From positions 1 through 18,222 of the forward strand of contig CAZMCT010000084.1 of assembly GCA_964564785.1 (NCBI GenBank): 18,222 nucleotides of DNA, in the 5' to 3' direction. Both the position numbers and the translations under genes were made by a program. The notes beneath the pieces were generated by a model that was given only the letters and a program-made list of their open reading frames with translations, was not told the DNA's origin and searched no databases. Source of the stretch: CAZMCT01 sp964564785 (GTDB lineage: Bacteria > Planctomycetota > Phycisphaerae > UBA1845 > Fen-1342). Shown here piece by piece: positions 1-9,332 of this stretch; position 1 is the first letter of the stretch; each line of letters starts with the position of its first letter.

Positions 1-2498
<2,498 letters not shown>

Positions 2499-2776
2499 AC
2501 ATTTATGAAGCGCTGTGGCCAGCACCTTCTCTCCAATTCGTCAGAGAGAATCTCAAGAGAACGCAGTCCATGCCGGCCCGGGTCCAACGGCTCCCGCGCC
2601 GACACCGACTCGTTGGGTCCGGTCTCGACACCTACGCATACCCACCTATGAACTTGTCAAAGAACGCCCGTCAGCCGACGCCACGCACAACCGACGCCGA
2701 CCCGCACGACCTGCGGTCGCAGGCTTCCAGGCACCCGCAGATGCCCGCAAGCGCACCACCGCCACCGCTCACCCAG
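2499..2776 (-). other. tRNA-Ala to 23S spacer
   Basis: Transcribed spacer of 278 bases between the end of tRNA-Ala and the start of 23S rRNA. It carries the boxA-like site (annotated separately). It also holds a perfect 7-bp inverted repeat, TTCTCTC / GAGAGAA with a 10-base loop, about 30 bases upstream of the 23S 5' end, a plausible part of the processing region. I see no open frame that looks like a gene. Confidence 0.7.
2655..2666 (-). promoter_or_regulatory. boxA-like antitermination element
   Basis: The minus strand reads CGTTCTTTGACA, close to the bacterial rRNA boxA (TGCTCTTTAACA in E. coli), to which NusB/NusE bind to prevent early termination. It lies in the tRNA-Ala to 23S spacer, about 157 bases upstream of the 23S start, where spacer boxA sites are usual. 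I see no second copy in the leader upstream of tRNA-Ile. Confidence 0.65.
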
Positions 2777-2849
2777 TGGAGCCGACCGGGATCGAACCGG
2801 CAACCTCCGCCTTGCAAAAGCGGCGCTCTCCCAACTGAGCTACGGCCCC
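2777..2849 (-). tRNA. tRNA-Ala (anticodon UGC)
   Basis: A complete 73-base cloverleaf can be folded by eye: acceptor GGGGCCG/CGGCTCC, D stem GCTC/GAGC, anticodon stem CCGCT/GGCGG with loop TTTGCAA (anticodon TGC), five-base variable loop, T stem GCCGG/CCGGT with TTCGATC loop, discriminator A. The CCA end is not encoded. It lies between tRNA-Ile and 23S rRNA, the usual pair found in bacterial rRNA spacers. A 6-bp hairpin (GCCAGG-CGTGA-CCTGGC, 2858-2874) sits just upstream. Confidence 0.98.
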
Positions 2850-2891
2850 GGGGTCTCGCCAGGTCACGCCTGGCTAACATCGCCCCGGGCC

Positions 2892-3008
2892 TCAGGTCCC
2901 GCCGTGGCGAATGATCCGCCAGACGACCAGACCCAACACTGCCAGCAGGGCGACCAGCTGCAACGCCGCGAAATCCACCGCATGCTCCGCGGAACCGCTG
3001 TGCCGCAT
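2892..3008 (-). CDS. Possible micro-ORF: small single-pass membrane peptide between two tRNA genes
   Basis: The tRNA-Ile to tRNA-Ala spacer holds an open frame of 38 codons. Its ATG begins on the base after the tRNA-Ile discriminator and it ends with TGA. Residues 13-30 are strongly hydrophobic (FAALQLVALLAVLGLVVW) and are followed by RIIRH, so a single transmembrane helix with a positively charged end is predicted. The ATG has no Shine-Dalgarno. An in-frame GTG (first base 2978) is preceded by GGAG at six bases and would give a 28-residue peptide starting just before the helix. Third codon positions are GC-rich (about 84% by eye), like the real genes here. It would be co-transcribed with the tRNAs. 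No family is recognised, and chance in GC-rich DNA is a serious alternative. Confidence 0.33.
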   Translation of the reverse strand: MRHSGSAEHAVDFAALQLVALLAVLGLVVWRIIRHGGT

Positions 3009-3082
3009 TGGGCCCGACAGGAGTCGAACCTGTGACCTCGTCCTTATCAGGGACGCGCTCTAACCAACTGAGCTACGAGCCC
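3009..3082 (-). tRNA. tRNA-Ile (anticodon GAU)
   Basis: A complete 74-base cloverleaf: acceptor GGGCTCG/CGGGCCC (one T-G pair), D stem GCTC/GAGC, anticodon stem CGTCC/GGACG with loop CTGATAA (anticodon GAT), T stem ACAGG/CCTGT with TTCGACT loop, discriminator A. The CCA end is not encoded. It is the first gene after the promoter at 3210-3237. In most bacteria a 16S rRNA gene would lie directly upstream; here none does. Confidence 0.98.
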
Positions 3083-3209
3083 TTTCGCGTCGAGGCCCCG
3101 ACCGGCTTCCGCCGCCCGGAGAATCCCTGCGTGCCCAACACCGCAGCACGTCGCCTGCCCCGCCGGGCAGTGCTGCTCCCGCCGCACCAGACGACGGGGT
3201 GAGCAGTGT

Positions 3210-3237
3210 ACTTTACTGCCCCGGACGCGTCTGTCAA
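3210..3237 (-). promoter_or_regulatory. Promoter for the tRNA-Ile / tRNA-Ala / 23S unit
   Basis: The minus strand has a perfect -35 box TTGACA (3232-3237), a 16-base spacer and a -10-like TAAAGT (3210-3215). Transcription would start near 3203, giving a leader of about 120 bases before tRNA-Ile. A further -10-like TATGAT (3343-3348) lies upstream without a good -35. The promoter's position supports an rRNA unit that starts at tRNA-Ile rather than at a 16S gene. Confidence 0.6.
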
Positions 3238-3792
3238 GCCACCCGCGTCAAAATTACCTCTCTCTCGATCGGCTCGCGCGGAAGCGCCCTCAACCTGCGC
3301 GCCTCCAGGCACGTTTCCCGATGACCCCACCGACCTACTTCAATCATAAATGCCCTTCCAGAAACCACTTGAGACAGTAGCCACCGCCCCGCATTCCCCG
3401 GCCCGCTACCCCTCCCGGACGCGACGGAAGCAGGGCGAACACCGCCATGAAACCCGTTGCTCACGCCGTTTCCTGCCAGCCCCACGCCTGATTGGCCCTC
3501 CAAAAAAAGCAGCACAGGCATCCCGAAAGTCTGTTCACGTTACCCCGCTAATGGGTTGGCGCGGCGCCAGCCCCCTTCTCTCAGCGGGCTGTCGCAGCCG
3601 AAACCCGCACCGCCGCCAGCCGTCAGCCCCACCCTCGCAGGACCGATAAACCCCGCGTATCACACGCTGGACGCCGGCCTCCGCAGCCGATTCGGGGCCG
3701 GTCACGACCGGCCGCGCGCGACGCCGCGACGCGCTGCACATGTAGCGCGCCGGCCGGGGACGGCCGACGCCGTTCCTCGCTTCGCGGGCAGC
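3238..3792. other. Non-coding region between the rRNA unit and the acyl-CoA operon
   Basis: About 555 bases without a convincing gene. The open frames that cross it run antisense into the neighbouring gene or are R/P-rich. It holds two inverted repeats that could end the minus-strand acyl-CoA transcript. One is at 3553-3573 (8-bp stem with one G-T pair, five-base loop GCGGC). The other is at 3696-3713 (perfect 7-bp stem GGCCGGT/ACCGGCC, loop CACG). Neither has a T-run directly after it on the minus strand. A run of seven A (3502-3508; T on the minus strand) lies further on, without an adjoining stem. No trace of the conserved 16S 3' end is seen. Confidence 0.6.
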
Positions 3793-5697
3793 TCAGCTCG
3801 TTCGATGGGCCGCGCCCTGCTCGAGCGCGCCGGCCGCGTCGGGCACCTTCATGGTGACGCGTACGACGTCGCCCTCGGTCTGGGTCTCGACCACCATTCC
3901 GGAGCGGTGGAAGATCTTCAGCATGCCGCTGTTCTCGACCAAGACGTATGCGTGCAAAATGCGGATGCCGTTGTCCTTGGCGATCTTGAGCAGCCGCTCG
4001 AAGAAGTACGTGCCGAGCCCCTTGCGTTGCCACGCGTCCTGCACGGTGAACGCGACCTCGGCGCTGGTCTTCTCGGCGTCGGTCATGTAGCGGGCGACCC
4101 CGACAACTTCTTCGGAGCCCGGGGCGCCGTGCAGACCGACGATCGCCATCTCCGTGTCGTAGTCGATGGTGCAGAAGACCTGCATTTTGCTGTGCGGCAT
4201 GAATTTGAGCGCCGCGTGATAGCGCAGGTACTTGGTCTTCTCCGAGAAATCGTAGAACATCTCGCGCATCATCGGTTCGTCGTCCGGCCGGATGGGGCGC
4301 ACGAAGATCTTCTCGCCGGTGCGGAGCGTGATGGTCTCCTCGTACTGGGCCGGGTACGGAGCCTGGGCCGGCGGCATGATCTGGTTGGGGTAGACGATCC
4401 GCCGCCGCTTGGCGGCGTGCAGCAGCTCGCTGCGAAAGTCGGGATGCGCAATGCTGATCAGGGACATGGCCCGCTCGCGCATGGTCTTGCCGTGCAGGAA
4501 GGCCACGCCGTATTCGGTGACGATATAGTGCGTGTCGCCGCGGGTTGTGATCACGCCGGCCCCCTCCTGGAGCGTGGCCACGATCCGGCTTCTGAGGCCC
4601 TGCGGCGTGTCGGCCGTCGACGGCATGGCGATGATCGGCTTGCCGTTCCGGGCCAGGGCCGCGCCGCGAATGAAGTCCGCGTGCCCGCCGATGCCGCTGT
4701 ACAGCACCTGCCCGAGCGAGTCGGCGACGACCTGCCCGGTCAGGTCCACCTCGAGCGCTGCGTTGATCGCGATCATCCCGTCGTGCCCGCTGATCACCAG
4801 CGGGTTGTTGGTGTAATCCGAGGGGTGCATCTCGATCTGCGGGTTGTCATGCATGTACTCGAACAGCTCGCGCGTGCCGGCCGCGAAGCTGCCCACGATC
4901 TTGCCCGGGTTGATGGTCTTGTACCGGCCGGTGATGTTCCCCTGCCGGGCCAGCTTGAGCACGCCGTCCGAGAACATCTCGGTGTGAATGCCCAGGTCGT
5001 TCTTGTCCGTGAGGGTGCTGAGCACCGCGTCGGGGATGCGGCCGATGCCGAGCTGTAGCGTGGCGCCGTCCGGCACCAACCGAGAGAGGTAGGTCGCGAT
5101 GCGGCGCGTGACGTCGTCGGGCTCGCCGCCCACGGGCCACTCCAGCAGCGGCTCGTCGTGCTCGACGAGGGCGTGGATCTGGCGCACGTTCAGGAAGCAG
5201 TCGCCGTGCGCCCGCGGCATGTGCCGGTTCACCTGGGCGATGACCAGCTTGGCGGATTCCACCGCCGCCTTGGTAATGTCGACCGAGACGCCCAGCGAGC
5301 AGTTGCCGTAATCGTCCGGGGGGCTGACCATGACCAGGGCCACGTCGATCGGCAGCCGCCGCGTGCGAAACAGCTTGGGAACCTGCGAGAGGAAGATCGG
5401 GGTGTAGTCCGCCCGGGCCTCGTTCACCGCATCGCGCACCGCGTTGCCGATGAAGAACGCGTTCGGCCGAAAGTTCTGCGCGTAGCGCCGCTCCGCGTAC
5501 GGCGCAACGCCCAGCGTCAGCACGTGGATCACCTCGGTGTCGGCCAGGTGATCCCCGAATTGCGCCATCGCCCGGACCAGCTCCTGCGGCTCGCCGCAGG
5601 CCGAACCCACGAACACCCGGTCGCCCGGCCGGATGCGCTGGATCGCCTCGGCCGCGCTCACGATCTTGTCCGCGCATTTCTCACGCCACTTGCTCAT
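3793..5697 (-). CDS. Acetyl-CoA hydrolase/CoA-transferase fused to a GNAT acetyltransferase domain
   Basis: A 634-residue protein. Residues 1 to about 430 belong to the class I CoA-transferase / acetyl-CoA hydrolase (4-hydroxybutyrate CoA-transferase-like) family, which moves CoA between short-chain acids or hydrolyses the thioester through a glutamyl-CoA intermediate. The expected catalytic glutamate is Glu240 in HTEMFSDG; GIGGHADF (335-342) and TEYGVAFLHG (394-403) are other typical segments. Residues about 464-618 form a GNAT domain with the acetyl-CoA loop motif QRKGLG (557-562). No signal peptide is seen, so it is probably cytosolic. The ATG is preceded by GAGGAA at six to seven bases. 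It lies 91 bases after the ADP-forming acetyl-CoA synthetase gene and is probably its operon partner. Such fusions are annotated in planctomycetes and deltaproteobacteria (from memory). The true acid substrate and the GNAT target cannot be read from the sequence. Confidence 0.93.
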   Translation of the reverse strand: MSKWREKCADKIVSAAEAIQRIRPGDRVFVGSACGEPQELVRAMAQFGDHLADTEVIHVLTLGVAPYAERRYAQNFRPNAFFIGNAVRDAVNEARADYTPIFLSQVPKLFRTRRLPIDVALVMVSPPDDYGNCSLGVSVDITKAAVESAKLVIAQVNRHMPRAHGDCFLNVRQIHALVEHDEPLLEWPVGGEPDDVTRRIATYLSRLVPDGATLQLGIGRIPDAVLSTLTDKNDLGIHTEMFSDGVLKLARQGNITGRYKTINPGKIVGSFAAGTRELFEYMHDNPQIEMHPSDYTNNPLVISGHDGMIAINAALEVDLTGQVVADSLGQVLYSGIGGHADFIRGAALARNGKPIIAMPSTADTPQGLRSRIVATLQEGAGVITTRGDTHYIVTEYGVAFLHGKTMRERAMSLISIAHPDFRSELLHAAKRRRIVYPNQIMPPAQAPYPAQYEETITLRTGEKIFVRPIRPDDEPMMREMFYDFSEKTKYLRYHAALKFMPHSKMQVFCTIDYDTEMAIVGLHGAPGSEEVVGVARYMTDAEKTSAEVAFTVQDAWQRKGLGTYFFERLLKIAKDNGIRILHAYVLVENSGMLKIFHRSGMVVETQTEGDVVRVTMKVPDAAGALEQGAAHRTS

Positions 5698-5715
5698 CGC
5701 ACTTCCTCACGGAAG

Positions 5716-5792
5716 GTCACCAAGCAACAAAGCGAGAAGGTCACGACGGGTCGCACTCACGGACCCGGAGCCACACTTCGTTGCTTCGTCAC
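5716..5792 (-). repeat. Long imperfect hairpin in the acyl-CoA operon spacer
   Basis: On the minus strand, GTGACGAAGCAACGAAG (5776-5792) can pair with CTTTGTTGCTTGGTGAC (5716-5732) over 15 of 17 positions, with only two G-G mismatches and one G-U pair. Inside it, CGGGTC/GACCCG (5747-5767) forms a second 6-bp stem. The element overlaps the TGA of the upstream gene and fills most of the spacer before the next gene's ribosome binding site. GTGACCTTC also occurs twice, 24 bases apart. It could be a dispersed intergenic repeat of the GTGACCTTCGTG type or an mRNA processing or attenuation structure. Confidence 0.6.
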
Positions 5793-7969
5793 GTCGCCGC
5801 CTTGTCACCGTCGGGCGCCAGAATGACTCTCGCGTCCGCCACCATCGCCCCCTGCCCGGCCGCGTACACCAGCAGCGGGTTGATGTCCAGTTCCTTGATG
5901 CGCTCGTGGTCGGTCACGAGCTGCGACAGCCGCAGCAGGCACTCGGCAATGGCCGGCAGGTCCGACGGCGGCTCGCCGCGGAACCCGCGCAGCAGCTTGT
6001 GCGAGCGGATGCTGCCGATCATCTCGAGCGCCACGTTCTCGCGCAGCGGCGCCAGCCGGAACGCGACATCCTTCAGCGCCTCGGTATAGATGCCGCCCAG
6101 CCCGAACATCAGCAACGGGCCCATCCGCGGGTCGCGCGTCATGCCCAGGATGATCTCCTTGCCCTTCGGCAGCATCTTCTGCACCAGGACGCCCCAGATC
6201 TCGACCTCCGGCCCCAGTTTGCCCCGCACCGCGGCGTGCATCTCGTCGAACGCCGTCCGCACGCTTTCCGCGTCCGGCAGGTTCAGCCGCACCCCACCCA
6301 CGTCCGTCTTGTGCACGATCTTGGGGCCCGAGATCTTCAGGACCACCGGGAAGCCGATCTGGGTCGCCGCCTCGACCGCTTCGGCCGCCGTCTTCGCCAG
6401 CGCGTACGGCACGATCGGGAAACCGTAGTGCCGGAACACCTCCAGGGCCTGTAGTTCCACCAGCGTGTGCCGGCCGGCCGCCAGCTCCTCGTCGAAGATC
6501 CTCGCCACCGCCCCCCGATCGACCTCGAACCGCTTGTACGGCGCCTGCGGTTGCCGCGTCCATTCGGCGAACCGGCACTTGGCCGACATGGCCTTCATCG
6601 CGTCTTCCGGAAACGCGTACGCCGGCACCCCGCTCTTGCGCAGGAGCTGCACCCCGCTCGACACGTCCACCAGCCCCATCAGGCAGCCCACGATCGGCTT
6701 GCCGCAGAAGGTCTTCGTCTCGCGAATCACATCCGCGATCTCGGTCACATCCGTCATGGTCTGCGGCGTCACGATGACGAGAATCTGGTCGACGCCCTCG
6801 TCGGCCGAGACCGCATCCAGCGCCGCCCGATAGCGGTCGCTCTTCGCGTCCCCGATCACGTCCACCGGATTCTTCAGACTGGCCGTCGGCGGCAACTGGT
6901 AACGCAGCGACTTCAGCGTGTATTCCTGGAACTTCGCCAGCGCCATGCCGTTGCGGATGCACGCATCCGTCGCCATGATCCCCGGCCCGCCCGCATTGGT
7001 CACGATCCCCGTCTTCCGTCCCGCCGGCAGCACCGGATCGACGAACATCTCGGCCGTATCGAACAGCTCGTTGACGCTCTCCACCCGCATCACGCCCGCC
7101 TGCGCGAGCACTGCGTCGTACACCTCGTCCGAGCCCGCCAGCGAGCCCGTGTGTGACGCGGCCGCCGCGGCCCCCTCCTGCGTCCGGCCGGTCTTGATGG
7201 CGATGATCGGCTTGGGGTTGCTCCCGTGCGTGATCTTGTGGCACGTGTCGATGAACTCCTGCCCGTGCGAGAGTTCCTCGACGTACATCAGAATGGCCTT
7301 TGTCAACGGGTCGGCCGACAGCGACAGGAGCAGGTCCGTCTCCTTGACCGCGGCCTTGTTGCCGAAGCTCACGAAACGCGAGAAGCCGATCCCCACGCCC
7401 TTCGCGTAGTCCAGCAGTGCCGTGCACAGCGCGCCGCTCTGGCTGATCAGCCCGAACGGACCGGGGGCCGGCATCCCCCGGCCGAACGTGGCGTTCATGG
7501 AGACGGTGGGCGCGGTGTTGATGATGCCCAGGCAGTTCGGGCCGACGATCGTCAGGCCGCGCTCGGCCGCCAGAGCCTTGAGGTCCTGCTCGCGCTGCAC
7601 GCCTTCGCCGCCGACCTCCTTGAAGCCGGCCGAAATGACGACAAAGTGCCGCGTGCCCCTGTCGGCGAACTGCTGCACCACGCCCTGGATCGTGCTCGCC
7701 GGCACCGCGATCACCGCCAGGTCCACCGGCTCCGGGATCGCCGCCACGTTCGGCACGCAGCGGTTGCCCAGGATGCTCCGGGCTTTCGGGTTCACCGGGT
7801 AGATCACGCCCGTGAACCCGCCCAGCACCAGGTTCGACATCAGCGCATTGCCGACCGAGCCCGGCGTGCGCGACGCCCCCACCAGCGCGATCACGTGCGG
7901 GGCGAAGAGCGGTTCCAAGTGTGATGCTTGCCCGGCTCGCGCCTCTTCCGTTGTGGTTGCTCGACTCAT
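5789..7969 (-). CDS. ADP-forming acetyl-CoA synthetase (acetate--CoA ligase), fused alpha and beta subunits
   Basis: Interconverts acyl-CoA + ADP + Pi and acid + CoA + ATP. With the ATG at 7969 the protein has 726 residues; GGGAG lies seven bases upstream. An in-frame ATG at 8023 has no clear ribosome binding site. Residues about 20-150 are the CoA-binding Rossmann domain (ALVGASRTPGSVG). The ligase domains follow, with the predicted phospho-histidine His273 in SHTGSLAGSD. Residues about 480-720 are the ATP-grasp beta part, with LKISGPKIVHKTDVGGV and the second phosphate-carrying His553 in HKTD. Both histidines known from archaeal ACD are therefore present. Unlike the Pat/YfiQ protein acetyltransferases, which are this fusion plus a C-terminal GNAT domain, it ends at the ATP-grasp domain. 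The GNAT domain sits on the next gene in the operon. Acetate is the likely but unproven substrate. Confidence 0.93.
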   Translation of the reverse strand: MSRATTTEEARAGQASHLEPLFAPHVIALVGASRTPGSVGNALMSNLVLGGFTGVIYPVNPKARSILGNRCVPNVAAIPEPVDLAVIAVPASTIQGVVQQFADRGTRHFVVISAGFKEVGGEGVQREQDLKALAAERGLTIVGPNCLGIINTAPTVSMNATFGRGMPAPGPFGLISQSGALCTALLDYAKGVGIGFSRFVSFGNKAAVKETDLLLSLSADPLTKAILMYVEELSHGQEFIDTCHKITHGSNPKPIIAIKTGRTQEGAAAAASHTGSLAGSDEVYDAVLAQAGVMRVESVNELFDTAEMFVDPVLPAGRKTGIVTNAGGPGIMATDACIRNGMALAKFQEYTLKSLRYQLPPTASLKNPVDVIGDAKSDRYRAALDAVSADEGVDQILVIVTPQTMTDVTEIADVIRETKTFCGKPIVGCLMGLVDVSSGVQLLRKSGVPAYAFPEDAMKAMSAKCRFAEWTRQPQAPYKRFEVDRGAVARIFDEELAAGRHTLVELQALEVFRHYGFPIVPYALAKTAAEAVEAATQIGFPVVLKISGPKIVHKTDVGGVRLNLPDAESVRTAFDEMHAAVRGKLGPEVEIWGVLVQKMLPKGKEIILGMTRDPRMGPLLMFGLGGIYTEALKDVAFRLAPLRENVALEMIGSIRSHKLLRGFRGEPPSDLPAIAECLLRLSQLVTDHERIKELDINPLLVYAAGQGAMVADARVILAPDGDKAAT

Positions 7970-8272
7970 GCGTGCACTCCCGCAGTGACCACCGCCCGCC
8001 GTCCGGGCCGCCGATCCGCTCATCGGGTTGGACCCGGCTACGCCTCCCGCCCGGGCGCGCGCCCCGGGGCAGGCTCAGGCGGCCCTCGAGGGCGGCCGGT
8101 TTCCGCTTCCGCAGCCCGCTCAGCCTGCCGGCCGGCCGCGGTGGCGAGGAAGCGGGATGATACCGCGCTCCGCCCGCTTGCCCAGCGGGCTGCGCCCGAA
8201 AATCGCCGCCGTGCAACGATCACAATATCCCCCCAACACTGTCCTTCGGACAAGCGCCGCGGCGGTCCCCCC
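7970..8272. other. Intergenic region upstream of the acyl-CoA operon
   Basis: About 300 bases between the stop of the epimerase gene and the start of the acetyl-CoA synthetase gene, both on the minus strand. It holds a perfect 7-bp inverted repeat GCCCGCT-TGCCC-AGCGGGC (8172-8190), a small TGTCC-GAA-GGACA hairpin just after the epimerase stop (about 8249-8261), and a weak promoter candidate. No T-run marks a standard terminator, and no gene is seen. Confidence 0.5.
8157..8184 (-). promoter_or_regulatory. Weak promoter candidate for the acyl-CoA operon
   Basis: On the minus strand TGGGCA (8179-8184), 16 bases, then TATCAT (8157-8162). The -10 matches five of six consensus bases, the -35 only four. 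It would give a leader of about 180 bases. It overlaps the 8172-8190 inverted repeat, so that repeat might be an operator instead of a terminator. Weak evidence only. Confidence 0.28.
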
Positions 8273-9268
8273 CTACCTCTGCGTCCCCTCGTACCACCGC
8301 ACGGTGTTCGGGATCCCCACCTCATAAGGCACGGTCGCCTTCCACCCCAGCACCCGCCGGGCCTTGTCGGCCGAGAAGTACGACCGCCGGCCCATGAGCC
8401 AGACCGCGTAGCGCGTGATGAATGGCGGCTTCTTCCACCGGAAGGCGTGCCCCAGCAACTCGAGAACGAACCCGGCCGCGTACGCCACGCGGTACGGCAC
8501 GTGCCGCGTCACCCGCGGCGCGCCAATCGACTTCGCCAGCAGGTCGAAATACTCCTGCTGCGTGATGACACCGTCGTTGCTGCAATTGAACGCCTCGCCG
8601 TTGCAATCGGCCCGGCGCGCCGCCTCGATCGCCGCTTCCGCGATGTTGCCCGCGTACACCACGTTCAGCCGGTTGTCGCCGCGGCCGAGGATCTTGGCTT
8701 TGCCCGTTCGGATCATGCGGTACAGCCGCGCGATCGTCGCGCGGTCGCGCTCGCCATAGATCCACGCCGGGCGGATCACGGTCAGTTCGATCCGGCCGGC
8801 GCGATGGGCCGCCCACGCGAGCTGCTCGGCCGCGATCTTCGACTTGCTGTAGTAGGCCCATTTATAGAGTTTGTAGCCCAGCGGATAGCTCTCATCGACC
8901 GTGATCGGGTCGGTGTAGTAGCCGTACGTGCTGATCGAGCTGATGTGCACGAGACGCCGCACACCGGCCGCGACGGCCGCCTCGATCACGTTCCGCGTGC
9001 CGTCGATCGTGATCCGTTGGAACTCCGCCCACGGACCCCAGTCGCCCACTTTCGCGGCCGAGTGGTACACGACGTCGCAGCCGCGGCAAGCCGCGTCGAG
9101 CGAAACGCGGTCGGTGATGTCGCCCTCGGCGAACTCGACGCCCTGCGTGCGAAGCCACGCCACGTCGCTGCCCGGCCGCACCAGCACGCGCGTCGGCGCG
9201 CCGCGCTTGCAGAGCTGCTCGACGATGTGGCTGCCCAGCAGCCCCGTCGCTCCGGTGACAAGGTTCAT
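8273..9268 (-). CDS. NAD(P)-dependent epimerase/dehydrogenase, extended SDR family
   Basis: A 331-residue extended short-chain dehydrogenase/reductase. The N-terminal nucleotide-binding motif GATGLLG is at residues 6-12, the GDITD segment at 49-53, the active-site serine region HISSIS at 108-113, and the catalytic YxxxK at Tyr140-Lys144 (YSKSK). IRPAWIYGERD (165-175) and the C-terminal DKARRVLGWK segment are typical of the 3-beta-hydroxysteroid dehydrogenase / NSDHL / dihydroflavonol-reductase-like branch, including hopanoid-associated enzymes. The substrate cannot be assigned. The ATG is chosen because it begins directly at the Rossmann strand and has AGGAA eight bases upstream; longer in-frame starts add only R/P-rich residues. 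It follows transketolase by 64 bases, with the inverted repeat CCACGGC-CGGC-GCCGTGG (9281-9298) between them, so the two are probably co-transcribed. It ends in TAG. Confidence 0.9.
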   Translation of the reverse strand: MNLVTGATGLLGSHIVEQLCKRGAPTRVLVRPGSDVAWLRTQGVEFAEGDITDRVSLDAACRGCDVVYHSAAKVGDWGPWAEFQRITIDGTRNVIEAAVAAGVRRLVHISSISTYGYYTDPITVDESYPLGYKLYKWAYYSKSKIAAEQLAWAAHRAGRIELTVIRPAWIYGERDRATIARLYRMIRTGKAKILGRGDNRLNVVYAGNIAEAAIEAARRADCNGEAFNCSNDGVITQQEYFDLLAKSIGAPRVTRHVPYRVAYAAGFVLELLGHAFRWKKPPFITRYAVWLMGRRSYFSADKARRVLGWKATVPYEVGIPNTVRWYEGTQR

Positions 9269-9280
9269 CGTGCATTCCTG

Positions 9281-9298
9281 CCACGGCCGGCGCCGTGG
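9281..9298. repeat. GC-rich inverted repeat before the epimerase gene
   Basis: CCACGGC-CGGC-GCCGTGG is a perfect 7-bp stem with a four-base loop in the 64-base spacer between transketolase and the epimerase, just upstream of the epimerase Shine-Dalgarno. The CACGGCC/GGCCGTG core also recurs inside the transketolase insertion at 10409-10508, suggesting a small dispersed palindromic family. Confidence 0.5.
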
Positions 9299-9332
9299 GC
9301 TACGCGCCGCCACCGCGCCGTGCGCAAACGAC

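Noticed and set aside
3502..3508. Run of seven A (T on the minus strand) as an intrinsic terminator
   Set aside because: No stem directly upstream on the minus strand; the nearest hairpin is over 40 bases away.
3457..5058. Plus-strand open frame of 533 codons
   Set aside because: Antisense to the CoA-transferase/GNAT gene; composition is rich in R, H, A and V as expected of a shadow frame, and no family is recognisable.
5805..8216. Minus-strand open frame of 803 codons
   Set aside because: Runs in another frame of the acetyl-CoA synthetase gene; strongly G/R/A-rich, no motifs. The overlapping frame holds all family motifs.
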